Origin: Hygrocybe punicea
Lineage: Eukaryota; Basidiomycota; Agaricomycetes; Agaricales; Hygrophoraceae
Direction: 5' to 3'
Length of the DNA stretch: 64,000 nt
NCBI GenBank assembly: GCA_963556145.1
Contig: OY744467.1
Coordinates: 6,696,001 to 6,760,000 of the forward strand
Shown: positions 22,701-34,653 of the stretch, one piece after another
Numbering within the stretch: position 1 is the stretch's first letter
Layout of the letters: the number at the start of each line of letters is the position of its first letter
Translations under genes and position numbers: made by a program
The notes under the pieces: generated by a model
Seen by the model: only the letters and a program-made list of their open reading frames with translations
Told to the model about the DNA's origin: nothing
Databases searched by the model: none

Positions 22701-23629
22701 TTATACATCAGCATCGGTCTATATTCATATTATTTAAGCGTCGCCTTGTTTCCACAACACCATCTGCATCATTACCCTCTTCCAAATACCCAACATGCCG
22801 TTTGATGGCTATTCTGGGCTGTGTAATAGGTGTAGGCAAAGCTGTCTTATTGCGAATCATAGTTGCTTCCTGAGAATATACATCAATATTAGTTTATATT
22901 GAAGTGTTACCTCTGTGAAGTCACCGTCTACCAGTGCCAATGACCGTAGATTCAGAATCATCTTGAATTTATTTTTCTTCACTGGAACAGCTGATATTGT
23001 AAACTGAACCTCCACAATATTGCTGATTCTAAAGCAAGTTGGGTTTGTTGGAACAAAGCTAATAAATATTTTTATCAGCAGGGATATGCATCCCACAATT
23101 GATTATCACTCACCAATGTCGATTTCTATCAGACCTCGACTTGTAATAAAGTACGCAATTGTCCTGGCCATGAAAGTAGCGGGAATTCGCAAGTGAGGTT
23201 AATATGCCTTTTGGATTGATGGCATGCTCGAATGGAATGTGAGGGGAAGAGTTGTTGTGTTGGCGATCAGTGAAATATCGGGTTCCTATTGCGAGTGCCA
23301 TGTAATCCATGTATGTAGAAAGCATAAAAGCTTGCATTGCTTTGTCAGGAAATTGACGAGCCAGTTTCTGGTGCAGAATCCGAAGGTTATCGATATAGGA
23401 TGGAAAGTCCATTGTATCAAGGCCAGTTACAACTATGCTTTGACATATGAAGGGTGTTCAACATTCCAGTTGACTATTACAGTGGTTCATCAGAATGGTA
23501 TTCAAGGAATTGATACAAATTTAGCACATACATCAGGAAAATTACATGCCCTTTTTTTGCACCTTTTGCACCTTTTGCACCTTTTACAAGGTGCAAAAGG
23601 TGCAAAAGGTCCCAAGAGGTCCACCTTTT

Positions 23630-23861
23630 CCAAGAGGTAGCACCTTTTCCAAGAAAGTGACCCAGCTTAGAAAAGGTCAAACTCTTGGAAAAAGAGGTCA
23701 AAAGGAGGAAAAAAAGGAAAGAAAAAAGAAGGGAAAAGAAGAGCTTTTGATTCTTTTCCCTTCTTTTTTCCTTCCTTTTTTCCCTCTTTTTGACCTCTTT
23801 TTCCAAGAGTTTGACCTTTTCTAAGCCGGGTCACTTTCTTGGAAAAGGTGCTACCTCTTGG
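23630..23861. repeat. Long imperfect hairpin
   Basis: Arms of about 95 bp, beginning CCAAGAGGTAGCACCTTTTC and ending with its inverse, around a purine/pyrimidine-rich core near 23745. Fragments of the same motif (ACCCGGCTTAGAAAAG) recur at 25555. Confidence 0.8.
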
Positions 23862-23939
23862 GACCTTTGGCCCCTTTTGGTCCTTGTAAAAGTTGGCCCT
23901 TTTCGGACCAGATAACACATCCACAATAAATTCAAAGAC

Positions 23940-25230
23940 AATTATTATTATTATTATTATTATTATTATAATAGATTACAAATATAATTAATTGATTGTA
24001 TACTAACTTTACTACAATTATATTTACTAACAACTTACAAAGTATACAAGATTGTCTGTAGTAAATCAGTATTACGCACGTAACAAGTAAATGCTTGTGC
24101 ACAACTTATATATGTTTTGAGGTCGCACACGGACCATTTGGCAAAGTTTGGCAAAATGGAGCGCCAAACATCGCCACTTTTTGCCATTTCCGGTAAGTTT
24201 GGACTTGGGCAATTTCGTCTGTACTGACCCCAAAGTTGACTATAGGACGACGCCAATGCACCAATGATGGTGCTGAGCAAGGCCAGGAGTGATGCGGCCC
24301 CGGTACGTGCGCGCCCGCGTACTTTTTTATTTCCTTTCATTTTATTTATTTTATTTTATTTTATTTTATTTTATTTGACACTAACAATTAAATTATAGAT
24401 CTACGGCCACCACCACCACAACAACGACAATGACAACGACAATGACAACGACGATTGCCACCACAACGCCCACAACCACGACGTTGACAATCAACGCCAC
24501 GTCGGACACGCCAGCAACACGTTGAAGATGCGTGCACACGCAAACGAACGGAGTGGGCAAGTCAACGAGACGGAACGAGCAGCAGGGGGTGGTGCATCCA
24601 CCCCCGCTGCTTCATGGTATGTTTTTCATTAATTTTTTCCATCAATTTTATTCTTCTAACTGAAGAACGCGCCACCGCGCTGCCACCACCATTACCACCA
24701 CTGGAACACACGCGTCAAACGTGTGTGTTTCACCAGGACAGGCCATGGCACCATGGCACCCACCTCGCGATGAAGTGTGCTGGCACCATGGACGCTACCA
24801 AGGCAGAACGCATGCGTACAACACGTGCATTTCGCCACCTCGCGAAGACGCTGGCCACGTCAACTGACGTGCGCTGATCTCTTGTGAGGTCGGATGGAGT
24901 CACCGCAGGGCACCCCCCAATCCCACCTTGCGAAGACGCCGGCCACGTCAACCGACGTGCGCGGCTCTCTTGCGAGGTCAGATGGAGTATCCGCAGGGCA
25001 GGGCAGGGCAGGGCAGGGCAGGGCACCCCATTCCCACCTCACGAAGATGCCGGCCACGTCAATTGACGTGCACGGCTCTCTCGCGAGGTGGAAGTTGTCT
25101 GGTTCAACGCGGACGCATCGGGACATCCAGACGAAGAGGCCCACGTATGGCTGAAGGCCGGTGCAAGGCCCCAGCACCCGAATTCCACCTCGCAGACAGG
25201 CTGGCCACACATGGTCCATATACTGAATTT
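23940..25230 (+). repeat. Truncated gene-like repeat with dyad array
   Basis: Starts after a (TTA)n microsatellite (23941). Contains CGCACACGGACCAT-like promoter-proximal text shared with 20030, an intron-like block (24305-24398, with TTTTA repeats), a second block GTATGTTTTT (24617), triplet repeats, four dyad-like units and a (GGGCA)6 run at 24996-25025. No terminal repeats found. Confidence 0.55.
24836..25090. repeat. Three tandemly spaced 55-56-bp dyad modules
   Basis: Dyads at 24836-24890, 24924-24978 and 25035-25090, spaced 33 and 56 bp, plus a partial left arm at 25188. Best symmetry in the third: CACCTCACGA / TCGCGAGGTG outside, GCACGTCAATTGACGTGC-like centre. Confidence 0.8.
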
Positions 25231-26260
25231 ATTGGGAGGGTATACTACATATTGTTATCATATTGTTGCACCAGTATTCAAAAAGCATTCAAAATCATAA
25301 TGATCCAATATTTTGAAACAAAGTACATTACCAGTGTTGATTGACAATTTTACAGTACTTCTTCAATAACAAGACATTTACTGAAATTATTGAAGTTTCA
25401 AATGTATACTGTACACGATTTATTTTGAAACTGAAAGTATTCATTCAGAAGTATTTAAATAACCTGTGAAAAAGGCTAACAAACCACAAAAGATATGGAA
25501 AAGCTTTCAAGAGATTCTTCTTTTCCAAAGACAAAACAACTTTTTCAAGAAATGGACCCGGCTTAGAAAAGTTCTTTGTCTTGGGACAAGAGGTATCCTT
25601 TTTCAAAGTAATTCACTTTGAAAAAGATGGGAAAAGTAGAAAAAAAGAAGAAAAGGCATCAAAGGTGAAAAGTGATCCAAGGTCATAAGGTCAAAAGTGG
25701 TAAGACAAGTAAAATGATTAATTGTAAAGGACCAACAAGTAAGCAAAGTGCTAAAGGAGTCAAAGTAATCCAAGTTTGAAAAGGTGGGAAAAAGTTGAAA
25801 AGGGTGAAAAGGTGTGCAAGGGATATTATGTAGTAAATATTTCCAAGTGACTCAAAGTGCCATAAGGTAGCAGAAGTTGTTAAAAAAGATGAAAAAAACG
25901 TCAGAAAAAAGTTCAAGAGGTTTCAAAAAAGGTCAAGAGCCTCCAAGGTGCAAAAAAAGGGCTTGTAATTTTCCTGATGTACCTGGTTGTTATGGGTGGA
26001 AGATCTTTCGCCACCAAAATCGCTTGCAAACTTAATACCAATTCTTGATGTTTGGATTCATCATTGGTTGGAAGTGTAAACTTCCAGCAATTTGGAAAGT
26101 CAATATGCACAATATTGACATTTGAAATGTGGCAATGCGGTCAATATGATATACCTTTTCAAATCCAATGACTTACATTTGTGGCCTTCGCAAGCTGACT
26201 TTCATCATCGTCTAAGCGTGCAGATATGATTTCCTGCAGATGTTCAGCTGTCAATTTGGT

Positions 26261-27054
26261 GTCAAATACTTATATGGTCGATATTGCTAACATGCACTCT
26301 TGAAGTGGTAATAGTTGTCCATCACGTACAAAGCAGTGGTGAGATGTATATTGTGTGGCACAATTCCATCCACTTCATGGATTATATCTTGGGCCATCAT
26401 CCTCACACCGATCATATCCATATTGGCTTTGATGTCCATGTGATGATAGCTTTCAGGATCCATTTTGTTTTTGTTTTTGTATTGCATTCTTGAATATTGA
26501 AGTTTGCGTCATTTTGCATAATACGGATCCTTTCCATTTCTTTCAAATGCACCATGTAATGTTGCCTGGTTTGAATATGGAATAGTCAAGCATGTACTCC
26601 AGTTTTTCCGCATTAATTCTGCATCACAGGACATGTATGCACAGCATTGGAATTAACCCCTATCCATTATGCATCAATATCTGTTAGTATACCCCATGTT
26701 TCTTAATTTGGCATTATGCATTTTTGCTTCATGAATACCCATTTTGTTTAGTCTCCCTTCCTAACTTTAATTGAGTTGGTCAATAATTCATGAAACCTAC
26801 CAGTATAAATTTGTGGCGAATATCATGTGGACAGTCATCAATTTTTCATGCATACCTTTGTGCTTTGCATGGAGTACATGGTCCAAGAAGCCTCGTTTCG
26901 TATATGAGCATGTGCCAATGGTGGATCCTCTGATGTTATTGTTGAAGTTTTGGATTCACCGATTCATCTTAAATTCATTTCTTATTGTTTTTGAGTGATT
27001 TAAAGCGTGAGTGGAGATGACATCTACTATTCCATCAACATTTACCGCTCTCCA
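26261..27054. other. Spacer between divergent orphan genes
   Basis: AT-rich. Short frames 26287-26493 on both strands could be N-terminal exon material of the minus gene but have no recognisable content. Confidence 0.35.
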
Positions 27055-29064
27055 ATGCCGTCCAAGAAGTCCACTGCCATGAAAACAAACTCAAAAGCAA
27101 AACCCAAGGCCAACATGTATGTCTACCTATTTTACTTGGTATTACTGAAGTCTCTATTGGATGTACTAAAAATGGCCTTCTGCAACAATTGAGAAGCGGA
27201 AGAAGGTCATCAAGACTTGGGCTGATGATGATATGTATATGTCATTGTTTTAATCATTATCTATTTTTGACCAATTGACAGTGTGGCTTTGTCCGATACT
27301 AATGATGATGCAGTCAGTATTCAAAGCACAGGCAGTGTAATGGTGCCGTCAACACCCACAAGGTATCTATAATCACACATCATTGTTATCCAACATCAGT
27401 TAACAAATATCGATATCCTAGGTATTCCGTCAAGCTCTGCAACATTAAAGCCATGTTAGTGTTTCAATATCAAACATATCTAACATGATACCAATGTGTT
27501 ACAGTGGGAAGAAATGTCAAATGTCATCTCCCAATGTCACAGACAATGACAATGATGTGTAAATATTTTTCATAGGTTTTGTTTCATCATTGACAGGTTA
27601 TCTGTAGTAAAACACCTTCTCCCTCCAAGAAATTGAAAGCTCCCTCTAATCAATCACAATATGGCGAGGAAGAGGAGGAAGAGGAAGAGGATCATGGTTC
27701 TAAGTGAGTTGTTTGGTTATCATAGACACATCCATTTGTTCAAACAAATTGTTTGATTATTTAGGCATCATTGCAAAGTAGCCTTAATGAAGAATCCCGA
27801 TAAGCCATTTTCATGTGTATTTTATGTGCGGATATGAATATTCAGTGTTTCTAATACTCCATCCAAGAAGTCCAAGTCCACAAAGGCCATGATGCTCGAT
27901 GATACTGACAATGATAAAGCCTCCAGTGGTGATGATGGAGATCTGTCCTATGTGCTGACACAGATTACCAGGTGCATTGCATGTCATTACACTGTGGTGT
28001 CTGATGTAGATTTCCTGATTCTAGCTTACCATCTCCGAATGTTGATGAGTCTGATATTGGCACTAGGGATGCTCAACTTGTTGACACCTACCAAGACTGC
28101 ATCAACATCAAGTATGCAATCACAGTCATACATTTGTCATTTACTCATAACCATTAAGGGCAGCAGCAATGGTATCCTGGTTCAGTGCAATTGGGAATAG
28201 CAACCCACAGTTCAGTGATATCATCACTGACATCTACAAGATCAACAGAAAGTACATTATTCCAGATACAATTTGAGGTTGATCCAGTCAATTCATTTGA
28301 TATAATATAGGTTATTGCTTTCCGCCATTACATTTGATAGATCTGGGAGGTACTCTAATCTCTCTCGTGATAACCCTGCCCATATCTCCACTGGTGCATT
28401 TGGTCACAACTTCTTTCATGCAGTTGGAGGTGGAATGCTGACAATCTTTACATCGGTCATCATAGTGGAGTCCTGTTTTCTTGATGAGCCCAAGATTGGT
28501 GGCAATACAAAGCTGGTCAAGGTTATACAGGGTGCACTATTTCAAGGAGAATGGGAGCGATATGTCGGTGCCATTGGAATGGTGATTCGCAAGTCCGAAT
28601 TTTGGGCCCAACTGTATAAGGACTATGTGTCCTTCTCAAGGACCACAGCAAGTGGAATGGATACATCTCCCAGTATGTGCATTAATCATTTCTAGTTGTA
28701 ATTTTTAATCAATTTTCATAGAGGCATCGACATCCAAAAATGTACAACTTAGTCCATTCACTCGGCGACCCACTCCATCTTGCTCTATCATTTTACAATA
28801 TTGGTAAGCATCTGATCATCTAATATAAATTGATATCTTAAGTATGTGTGGTCAGTGCCCATCTATGATGCACACAAAGTCAAAGCGGACTTCACATCCA
28901 CTCTCATATCACTCCAGCAACTACCCATCTTCCCGCACAATATCCCTGCAGGATCTTGTGTTGTTGTTGGACATACGATCAATACATTCAAGCGTGTAGA
29001 TGACATGATGAAGAGTGTTTCACTCAATGTGCAATGGGTCATGGTCTTGGGAGTGCCAAAATGA
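27055..29064 (+). CDS. Multi-exon orphan Agaricomycete protein
   Basis: About ten small exons separated by 45-60-nt GT..AG introns. Start MPSKKSTAMKTNSKAKPK, basic and Ser/Lys-rich like a disordered, possibly nuclear N-terminus; then acidic stretches (GEEEEEEEEDHGSK near 27665); a globular part (NLSRDNPAHISTGAFGHNF, GALFQGEWERYVGAIGMV, 28315-28690); and a last exon ending SLNVQWVMVLGVPK before the stop at 29064. C-terminal PVGS..V-GYT-like and NVQWV text recurs in many Agaricomycete proteins of unknown function. I see no catalytic motif. Most exons look open, so it may be functional; the exact splicing is inferred. Confidence 0.6.
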
Positions 29065-29289
29065 TTTCCTCACATATCATCATTTATATTTGTATTTTAC
29101 CTCTGTCTTGTGAATAAACATGAACCGTTCCATTGATTGTACAAATGATATTACAAATATGAGTATGGACTTTTGATGTCAACCAACTATTTATAAAAAA
29201 CCCCTGCAAAAGTGTCTGCCAAAGAGCCAATGGGTGTTCGAGCCAATGGGTGTTCGAGCCAATTTCAGACCTGACTTCATGTTGGACCA

Positions 29290-29640
29290 GAGGCTGCATG
29301 TGTGATATCATTCAACCTCATTCATGAAATATGAAACAGTGTCCGTTTTGGAGTCCACGATGAGTGATATGTCCATATGACAAAAGACGCTCATCAATGG
29401 TTTTCCACCAACCATATTGGACTCTATTGCATAAAGCCCTTCATAGGTCTTTTGGACAAAATTGAAGAATTCACATCTGCCTTGCTCTCAAATGGAAATG
29501 GTGCCCCTGTCTGGATTGCACATGACCATCTTCAATAAAATCCCCTGCATTTGAAATATTCTGAGAAAGTTAAGATGATCATGAAAATGATATGACAAAT
29601 AAAAATGAAGGCCACTCACCTTAATTCGTTGTAGAGATTG
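29290..29640 (-). pseudogene. Fragment of an orphan Agaricomycete protein
   Basis: Minus-strand frame with a stop shortly after MNEVE. It gives KPLMSVFCHMDISLIVDSK and VSYFMNEVE, then HTCSLW. The pattern 'MDI..., FVNEVE, LW' recurs in a multicopy basidiomycete family; function unknown. Two in-frame stops indicate decay. Confidence 0.4.
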
Positions 29641-29906
29641 ATATCTCTCTGCATGCATATTCTCTTATTTCCTATTGTTACAGTTTACCTTATCTTCTTT
29701 ACAATCCCACTTCACCATTTCTTCACCACAGTCCATTTATAGATACTATACAGTACCTATATAGTGGCTTGTGTACATAGTTACAAACAAGAAGAGATTC
29801 TTGGGTTTTTACCCCATCGACAAGACTCGCAAAAACACTGAGATTCCGCGCCTACAAAGGCTGCCCTCTCTACATCGTCCAAGGTATAGAAACTTGACAC
29901 AATATC

Positions 29907-30714
29907 TCACTTCCAAGACTTGCTTTCCATGTTGTACAGGGTGTGCACCATATACACGACCTTTCCACCAACTGAAAACACATGCCATTCGCCCATCTTA
30001 CTCAGTGGTTCGATGTACGTTTGCCCAAACCAACGCGAACCTGGAACTTCACAGTTGTGACGCATGTATTCCCAATTTCGCTTGGGGTCACCAGGTAATA
30101 GGACGTGATGACCGGTGTCGCTGTGTATCCGTTTCAAGACAATATTCAGTGGGAGTTGGTCACCATCGTTTAATAATTTGGCTTGGGGGCATATCATATG
30201 TGTTACGTTTAAAGCGACATGAAGCAAATTTTGATTTTGTATCCATTTTGAATGGACCGTGTTCATCTGCTTTGGAGGCGGCCAGATGTGTACCATTCGA
30301 CAGAGTTCGTCCATACCAGTCATGAAAATCAATACATTTTCCAGTGTCAAGCCATATTGGTTACCGCTGTCAACACATCAGTATAATGCAGTGAAATCGG
30401 TGCAATATTAATCAAAGCAATGCCAAACATACATGTATGACATTCCCATATCCACACCACCAAATACACAATCTGCCGATGCCAACTTTTGCCACGAATC
30501 GCCTTTGTCTTGATAGCGAAGTATTGTGTGAAGGAATTCAGGCCAAAACATGTATTTGACATTGAAGTGCCGGTCTCCATCCTCATGATGTGGTCGCATA
30601 CTGATATAAACCTGTTTGTTGTGAAACGCCTTTCAGTGTTAACCATCCATAAATTAAACAATATACATTACCCATTCTTGAATAGTGACTTTTGTATGAT
30701 TTGATGATATGGAC
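29907..30714 (-). CDS. Orphan Agaricomycete protein, at least three exons
   Basis: Begins MSISSNHTKVTIQEW at 30714, short intron (30610-30669), second exon with MRPHHEDGDRHFNVKYMFWP and DCVFGGVDMGMSYMYVWHCF, another intron at about 30350-30410, then LTLENVLIFMTGMDEL, HSKWIQNQNLLHVALNVTHM and EPLSKMGEWHVFSVGGKVVY. Coding quality is good with no internal stops once introns are removed. The C-terminus after 29907 may continue in another exon. Resembles a basidiomycete-restricted multicopy family; no known domain seen. Confidence 0.6.
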
Positions 30715-31069
30715 ATTGTGACGGCAAGTTCTGTTGTAGACCCGAAATAGGAATCTACGGAAAGGGTGATCAGCTAAGAAGTGATCAGAGGAGTTTAGTG
30801 TCTATGTAGTCTAGTCAATCCAACCTGAATCCAGGGTTCTGGATCAGAGGGGAAGTGAAGGGAGTGGAGTATGAAGACTAATATGGAGACGATACGAAGT
30901 GAGGACTAAGAAATAGAACTGAAGGGGAGTGATAACCTGTATTTTTCTATTATATGGTTGTAGTATAAGGGTACATCTTTTATACTACTGGGAGTGATCC
31001 TGTGCTGTAGTAACTATGTACTACAAGCGAAGGCTGTAACTGATAGGAGTGGAGTGGAGTGGAGGAATG

Positions 31070-31866
31070 CTATGTACTAGGGAGACGGGAAATGTAGATA
31101 CATGATATATAACTATATACGTAGTGATTCCGGGTCGTTAGGGACATTGCAGTGCGTGTAGGAACGAATCCGGAGGCGGAATCCGGAGCGGAATCGACGG
31201 AGAGGACTGGAATCGGGCGGAATCGACGATACGTGAATGGGAATGGACGGGGACGAAGTGGGATATGAAGAGGATTCGGGTCCAGACGGCTCGGAGCCTC
31301 TAAAATGTAACCATCAAGATGGGAAATGGTGTTGAGTTCAATTTCGGAAATGGTCGTGGTGACAAAGGCAAGATCATTAACGGCTGCAGCTTTGCTTGCG
31401 ATACGTGTGGTTGGGTCAAGGATAAAGAGAATTTTGAAAATATGGCCATCATTGTTGCTTAATGTGGTGATACGGCCTTCATTGTTGCTTAACGTGGTTG
31501 GCGGTTCCATTTCACAGTCAGATGGCGATTCCATCTTGGAGTTGGATGATGGCGTTTCCAGTGGAAGGAGATCAAGTTCAGCGGCCGTCACATTGCAGAC
31601 ACCCTGCCGATTTTCACACATGTTGTGACTAAGACATACTGATTGTGGACAGATTCCAGATGAAACACATTTGGGATGTTCCCGTGCAGATCCGGCATGT
31701 CATTGGCATGAGTTGCCTTCCTTCTTCCACAGAAGACATTTCGTCTTGGGAGAATCACATCTTCAACCAGGGCAGATGTGCATGCAAAGTTCATAACCGA
31801 TTTCCTTCCTATACTTGGGTATTGGCATGTTGTGGACCTAGACAGGAATTGCGATCAGTGGTATGA
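31070..31866 (-). pseudogene. Unclassified minus-strand frames
   Basis: A frame at 31588-31794 contains NVFCGRRKATHANDMPDLHG and FHLESVHNQYVL, protein-like. A second frame at 31070-31621 is Ser/Thr/Pro-rich. They may be exons of one gene or unrelated. 30720-31069 is GA-rich and shows nothing I can name. Confidence 0.3.
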
Positions 31867-32029
31867 AGGAAAAAACACAGATATAATGAATACATCAATA
31901 CCTTAATGATTGATTATTTTCAGGATGATCGATAGAGGTGGTGACAATTCCACAAACCTTCTAAATATAAGACGTCGGATTTATGTCACCTGACAATGGA
32001 GAGTGGCAATGATAAAACAACGAACATGT

Positions 32030-32310
32030 GCCAAACATGTTGATCAGCAATGTAATCATTTAAATGTCTTGAAGGAGCAATATCCACTGAACAGATTGGA
32101 CATGTTCAGTGGGCATTGTTGGATTGATACAGCTAGATATACTACACCGAACATGTCCACTGAACACATTGAACATGTCTACCGAACACATCGAACATGT
32201 CCACCAAACACATCGAACATGTTTGATGTGTTCGGTGCAGTATATCTAATCATACCGGTTGATTAACATCCACTGAACATGTTCAGTGTAGTATATCTAG
32301 TCCTTCTACA
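32030..32310. repeat. GAACATGT/TGTTCGGTG repeat cluster with inverted arrangement
   Basis: Repeated CACYGAACAYRTYGAACATG units; the flanking motif AGATATACTACACCGAACAT (32133) recurs inverted as GTTCGGTGCAGTATATCTA near 32230 and again near 32283. Probably a fold-back repeat. 32311-32737 shows no gene. Confidence 0.6.
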
Positions 32311-32737
32311 TCCATCCCACAACTCAGACTCATTGTGTTTTTCCATCACCAGACCCAGTCCGTGAATATTCATCGAACATAACTCAATTTATCACCTTAC
32401 CAACTGAAGAGTATTCAATACGCTATACATGTGGATTTGTCTGCGTGCATTGGACAACTTCTAAGCTCAAGCCACATCAAAAACATAAATAAATAGATCT
32501 GTTTATGCAAAGAAGCCAAACATGAGGTTGAACATGTGTCGATTGATCTGGTCACATGGTCATGACATCTGTATTCATAGTCTGGAGCATTGAGTAATAA
32601 ATCCACCCTTTTCTTTTGCTCTCAAATCGCCTCACACGTCGACCAATATGATTTATTTCATCCACCATGTCATTGCCCGTCATCAAAACCTCGACTCCCA
32701 CTATCAATCCTGCAGCCTTCAAATACTGGCATGATGC

Positions 32738-33625
32738 TAGTGCTACTGAAGTTCAGTTCAGTCCAGTTCAGACCCATTTTGGCTGAACTCTGAACTGAAC
32801 TCTGGGTTCAGTTCAGGATTTTACATGAACTGAACCTGAACCACTGTGAACCATTCAGATTTTTTTTTCAGAGCCTGAACCGAGTTCATGAACAGTTCAG
32901 ACACTTAATTTTAGTATTATCACGCATTTTACCAAAAAAAATCACAATATATTACTGTAGCTATCTAATCTATCTAGTAAATATTCGAATTCAACTTTAT
33001 CCATTGGGTATCGCCTGGTGCTGGTGGCACCCACCTCCCTGTAACCTCGCGAACATAGCCCCGACGTCATTTGACACCGGGCTGCATGTTCGTAGTGAAC
33101 GGCACGGGTCTACCGCGGGTTCTTTTCCGCAACCCGTACCCGTACTTGTCAATACCCGTACCCGTTGCCACGGGTACGGGTTTGCGGGGGTTAATCCGCG
33201 GGTCCTCAGCCGTGACCAGGTGGTGTTGGGCACACCACCATCCTCCCGGTTACCTCGCGGTTGCAGCGCCGACATCAATTGACGGGGCGTGCGCATCCGC
33301 GAGGTACGTTGGTGGTGGGATGGCGGTGGCCTTCGTCACGGTCGCGGTCGCGGTCGCGGTCGTGTTCGTGGTCGTGGTCGTGTTCGTGGTCGCGGTCGCG
33401 GTCGTGCTAGTGGTCGTGGTCGTGGTCGCTGTGGTCGTTGTGGTGGTCGTTGTTGATGTTGTCGTTGTTGTCGTCATCGTATTTGGAGGGCCGTGGGTTG
33501 TCGTTGTCCGTAGTGGTGGTGGTGGCCGCCGTTGTCACCCTTGTCCTCGCCGCCTGTCGTCCTCGTCGGGTGTGTGGTGTTTGTGTTGTTGGTACTGCTC
33601 TCGTCGTCGTTTGTGTAATTAGCGA
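32738..33625 (-). mobile_element. hAT-type repeat, reversed and truncated
   Basis: Begins TAGTGCTACTGAAGTTCAG with GTTCAG/CTGAAC-rich subterminal DNA, contains two dyads (33041-33100, 33251-33306) and ends in GTC/GTG triplets whose inverse closely matches 16740-16880. The other inverted repeat and intron-like block are missing where it meets the NTPase gene. Confidence 0.6.
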
Positions 33626-34626
33626 TTTCGTCGTCATCGAAGCCTGAAAAATCTTTCCGAAGCGTTTCCAAGGTATGGTCAAACAATGCCTCCAGGAAGG
33701 CGCATTGTCGGCCGTATACCTCGACCTGCGTACCGTCAGCAGCCAAAAAATCCCGGACTTCGTCATCAGCAGGAGGATAACCTGAAAGTAAAGTAGCATA
33801 AGCGGTTCGCTATTGTGCGAACAGCAGAGTTCAAGCATGAAAGTTACCGGTAGAATGAGGGCCTCTGAGGTTGATTGGTATCACAAAGTGTTGTTTTCCG
33901 AGCTCGTCTACTGTCCTCGATTTTCCCATGCCAGAGGATTGCACGATGGCCGCATAATGAGCATATGTGCGTTCATTTTTGCGGTTATAGTGGTCCTCAA
34001 TGTGTCTCCAAAGAGCTTGCGCTGCCCCGCCGGAAAACTCGCGTTCCCAAGATTGTTGAACGGCTGAAGACATGTGAATATTTTAAACCAAGACAATAAA
34101 TATTTAGTAAAAGTCGCACCTCTCTCCTGTCCGTATGTTGGCAGGACGTGATTTGGGGTCGTTGTTGTTGCGGATGCCTTCCGGAGTAGCTCTAGAATGG
34201 TGCTTAGAATTATTGATTTAGAACAAGTGAGCAATTGGACGTACCGAGAGAACGGACATGTTTGTAAGAACTACTCGTATAGGAATCTCCAACGAGTTTC
34301 ATAAGATCTGGGTCGTCTCCAAGGGCATCGATGTAGTAATCGTTTTCAGCTGGCACATGAAACAACTTGGAATGTGGGCCATCCGCAGCAACATCCCAGA
34401 CAAATTTCAGGACCCAGGCCATGTGAGTTTCGTCGCTAGGGTTATATGTGCGGGGTTTCTTGCCCTTTCCTAAGAGAAGCTGCTGGACTTGTTCATCTTG
34501 TCGCCGATGCTGCTCCTCTGACCATGGATCGGTGGCAATGCGAAGACGCGACCCGGATTCCCTTTGGGAGAAGTCGATGCGGAACGCTTGGCATTGTCCC
34601 GACGCATGGGAGGGCAACTTCGCCAT
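33600..34626 (-). pseudogene. Crinkler-like P-loop NTPase, C-terminally truncated
   Basis: Exons from ATG at 34626: about 34246-34626 (with KFVWDVAADGPHSKLFHVP and DYYIDALGDDPDL), a short exon near 34140-34200 (ELLRKASATTTTPNHVLPTY), 33850-34073 with a Walker A-like IVQSSGMGKSRTV and HFVIPINLR, and 33600-33783 (FLEALFDHTLETLR). It resembles the NTPase half of fungal Crinkler (CR) effector-like proteins. Reading then passes into triplet repeats of the hAT-type element, so Walker B and any nuclease domain are lost. Head-to-head with the next gene, starts 28-106 bp apart. Confidence 0.65.
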
Positions 34627-34653
34627 ATGAAGCTTATATGAAGGGTTTTCCCG

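Larger units (their letters stand above)
23531..25979. mobile_element. 2449-bp TA-flanked element with about 35-bp inverted ends
   Basis: Ends read CATCAGGAAAATTAC followed by (A/T)(T/A)GCCCTTTTTTTGCACC, inverted at the right, with TA at 23529-23530 and 25980-25981. Excision in silico restores an open exon of the host gene (..ACCAGG-TA-TGTGCTAAAT..), which fixes the boundaries. No transposase is visible. It holds a long hairpin (23630-23861) and a truncated copy of the gene-like repeat family with several dyads. Confidence 0.85.
22708..26260 (-). pseudogene. Orphan Agaricomycete protein, split by a TA-flanked element
   Basis: A minus-strand spliced gene can be read: upstream exon near 26178-26260 (HLQEIISARLDDDESQLAKA), 25982-26130 plus 23481-23530 (joined in frame once the element at 23531 and one TA are removed), 23115-23432, 22911-23058 and 22708-22869, with GT..AG introns of about 40-60 nt. 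The product has NPKGILTSLANSRYFHG and a NIVEVQFTISAVP segment. I recognise the style as a multicopy basidiomycete family of unknown function. The coding sequence is otherwise open; the insertion would inactivate it. Confidence 0.7.
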
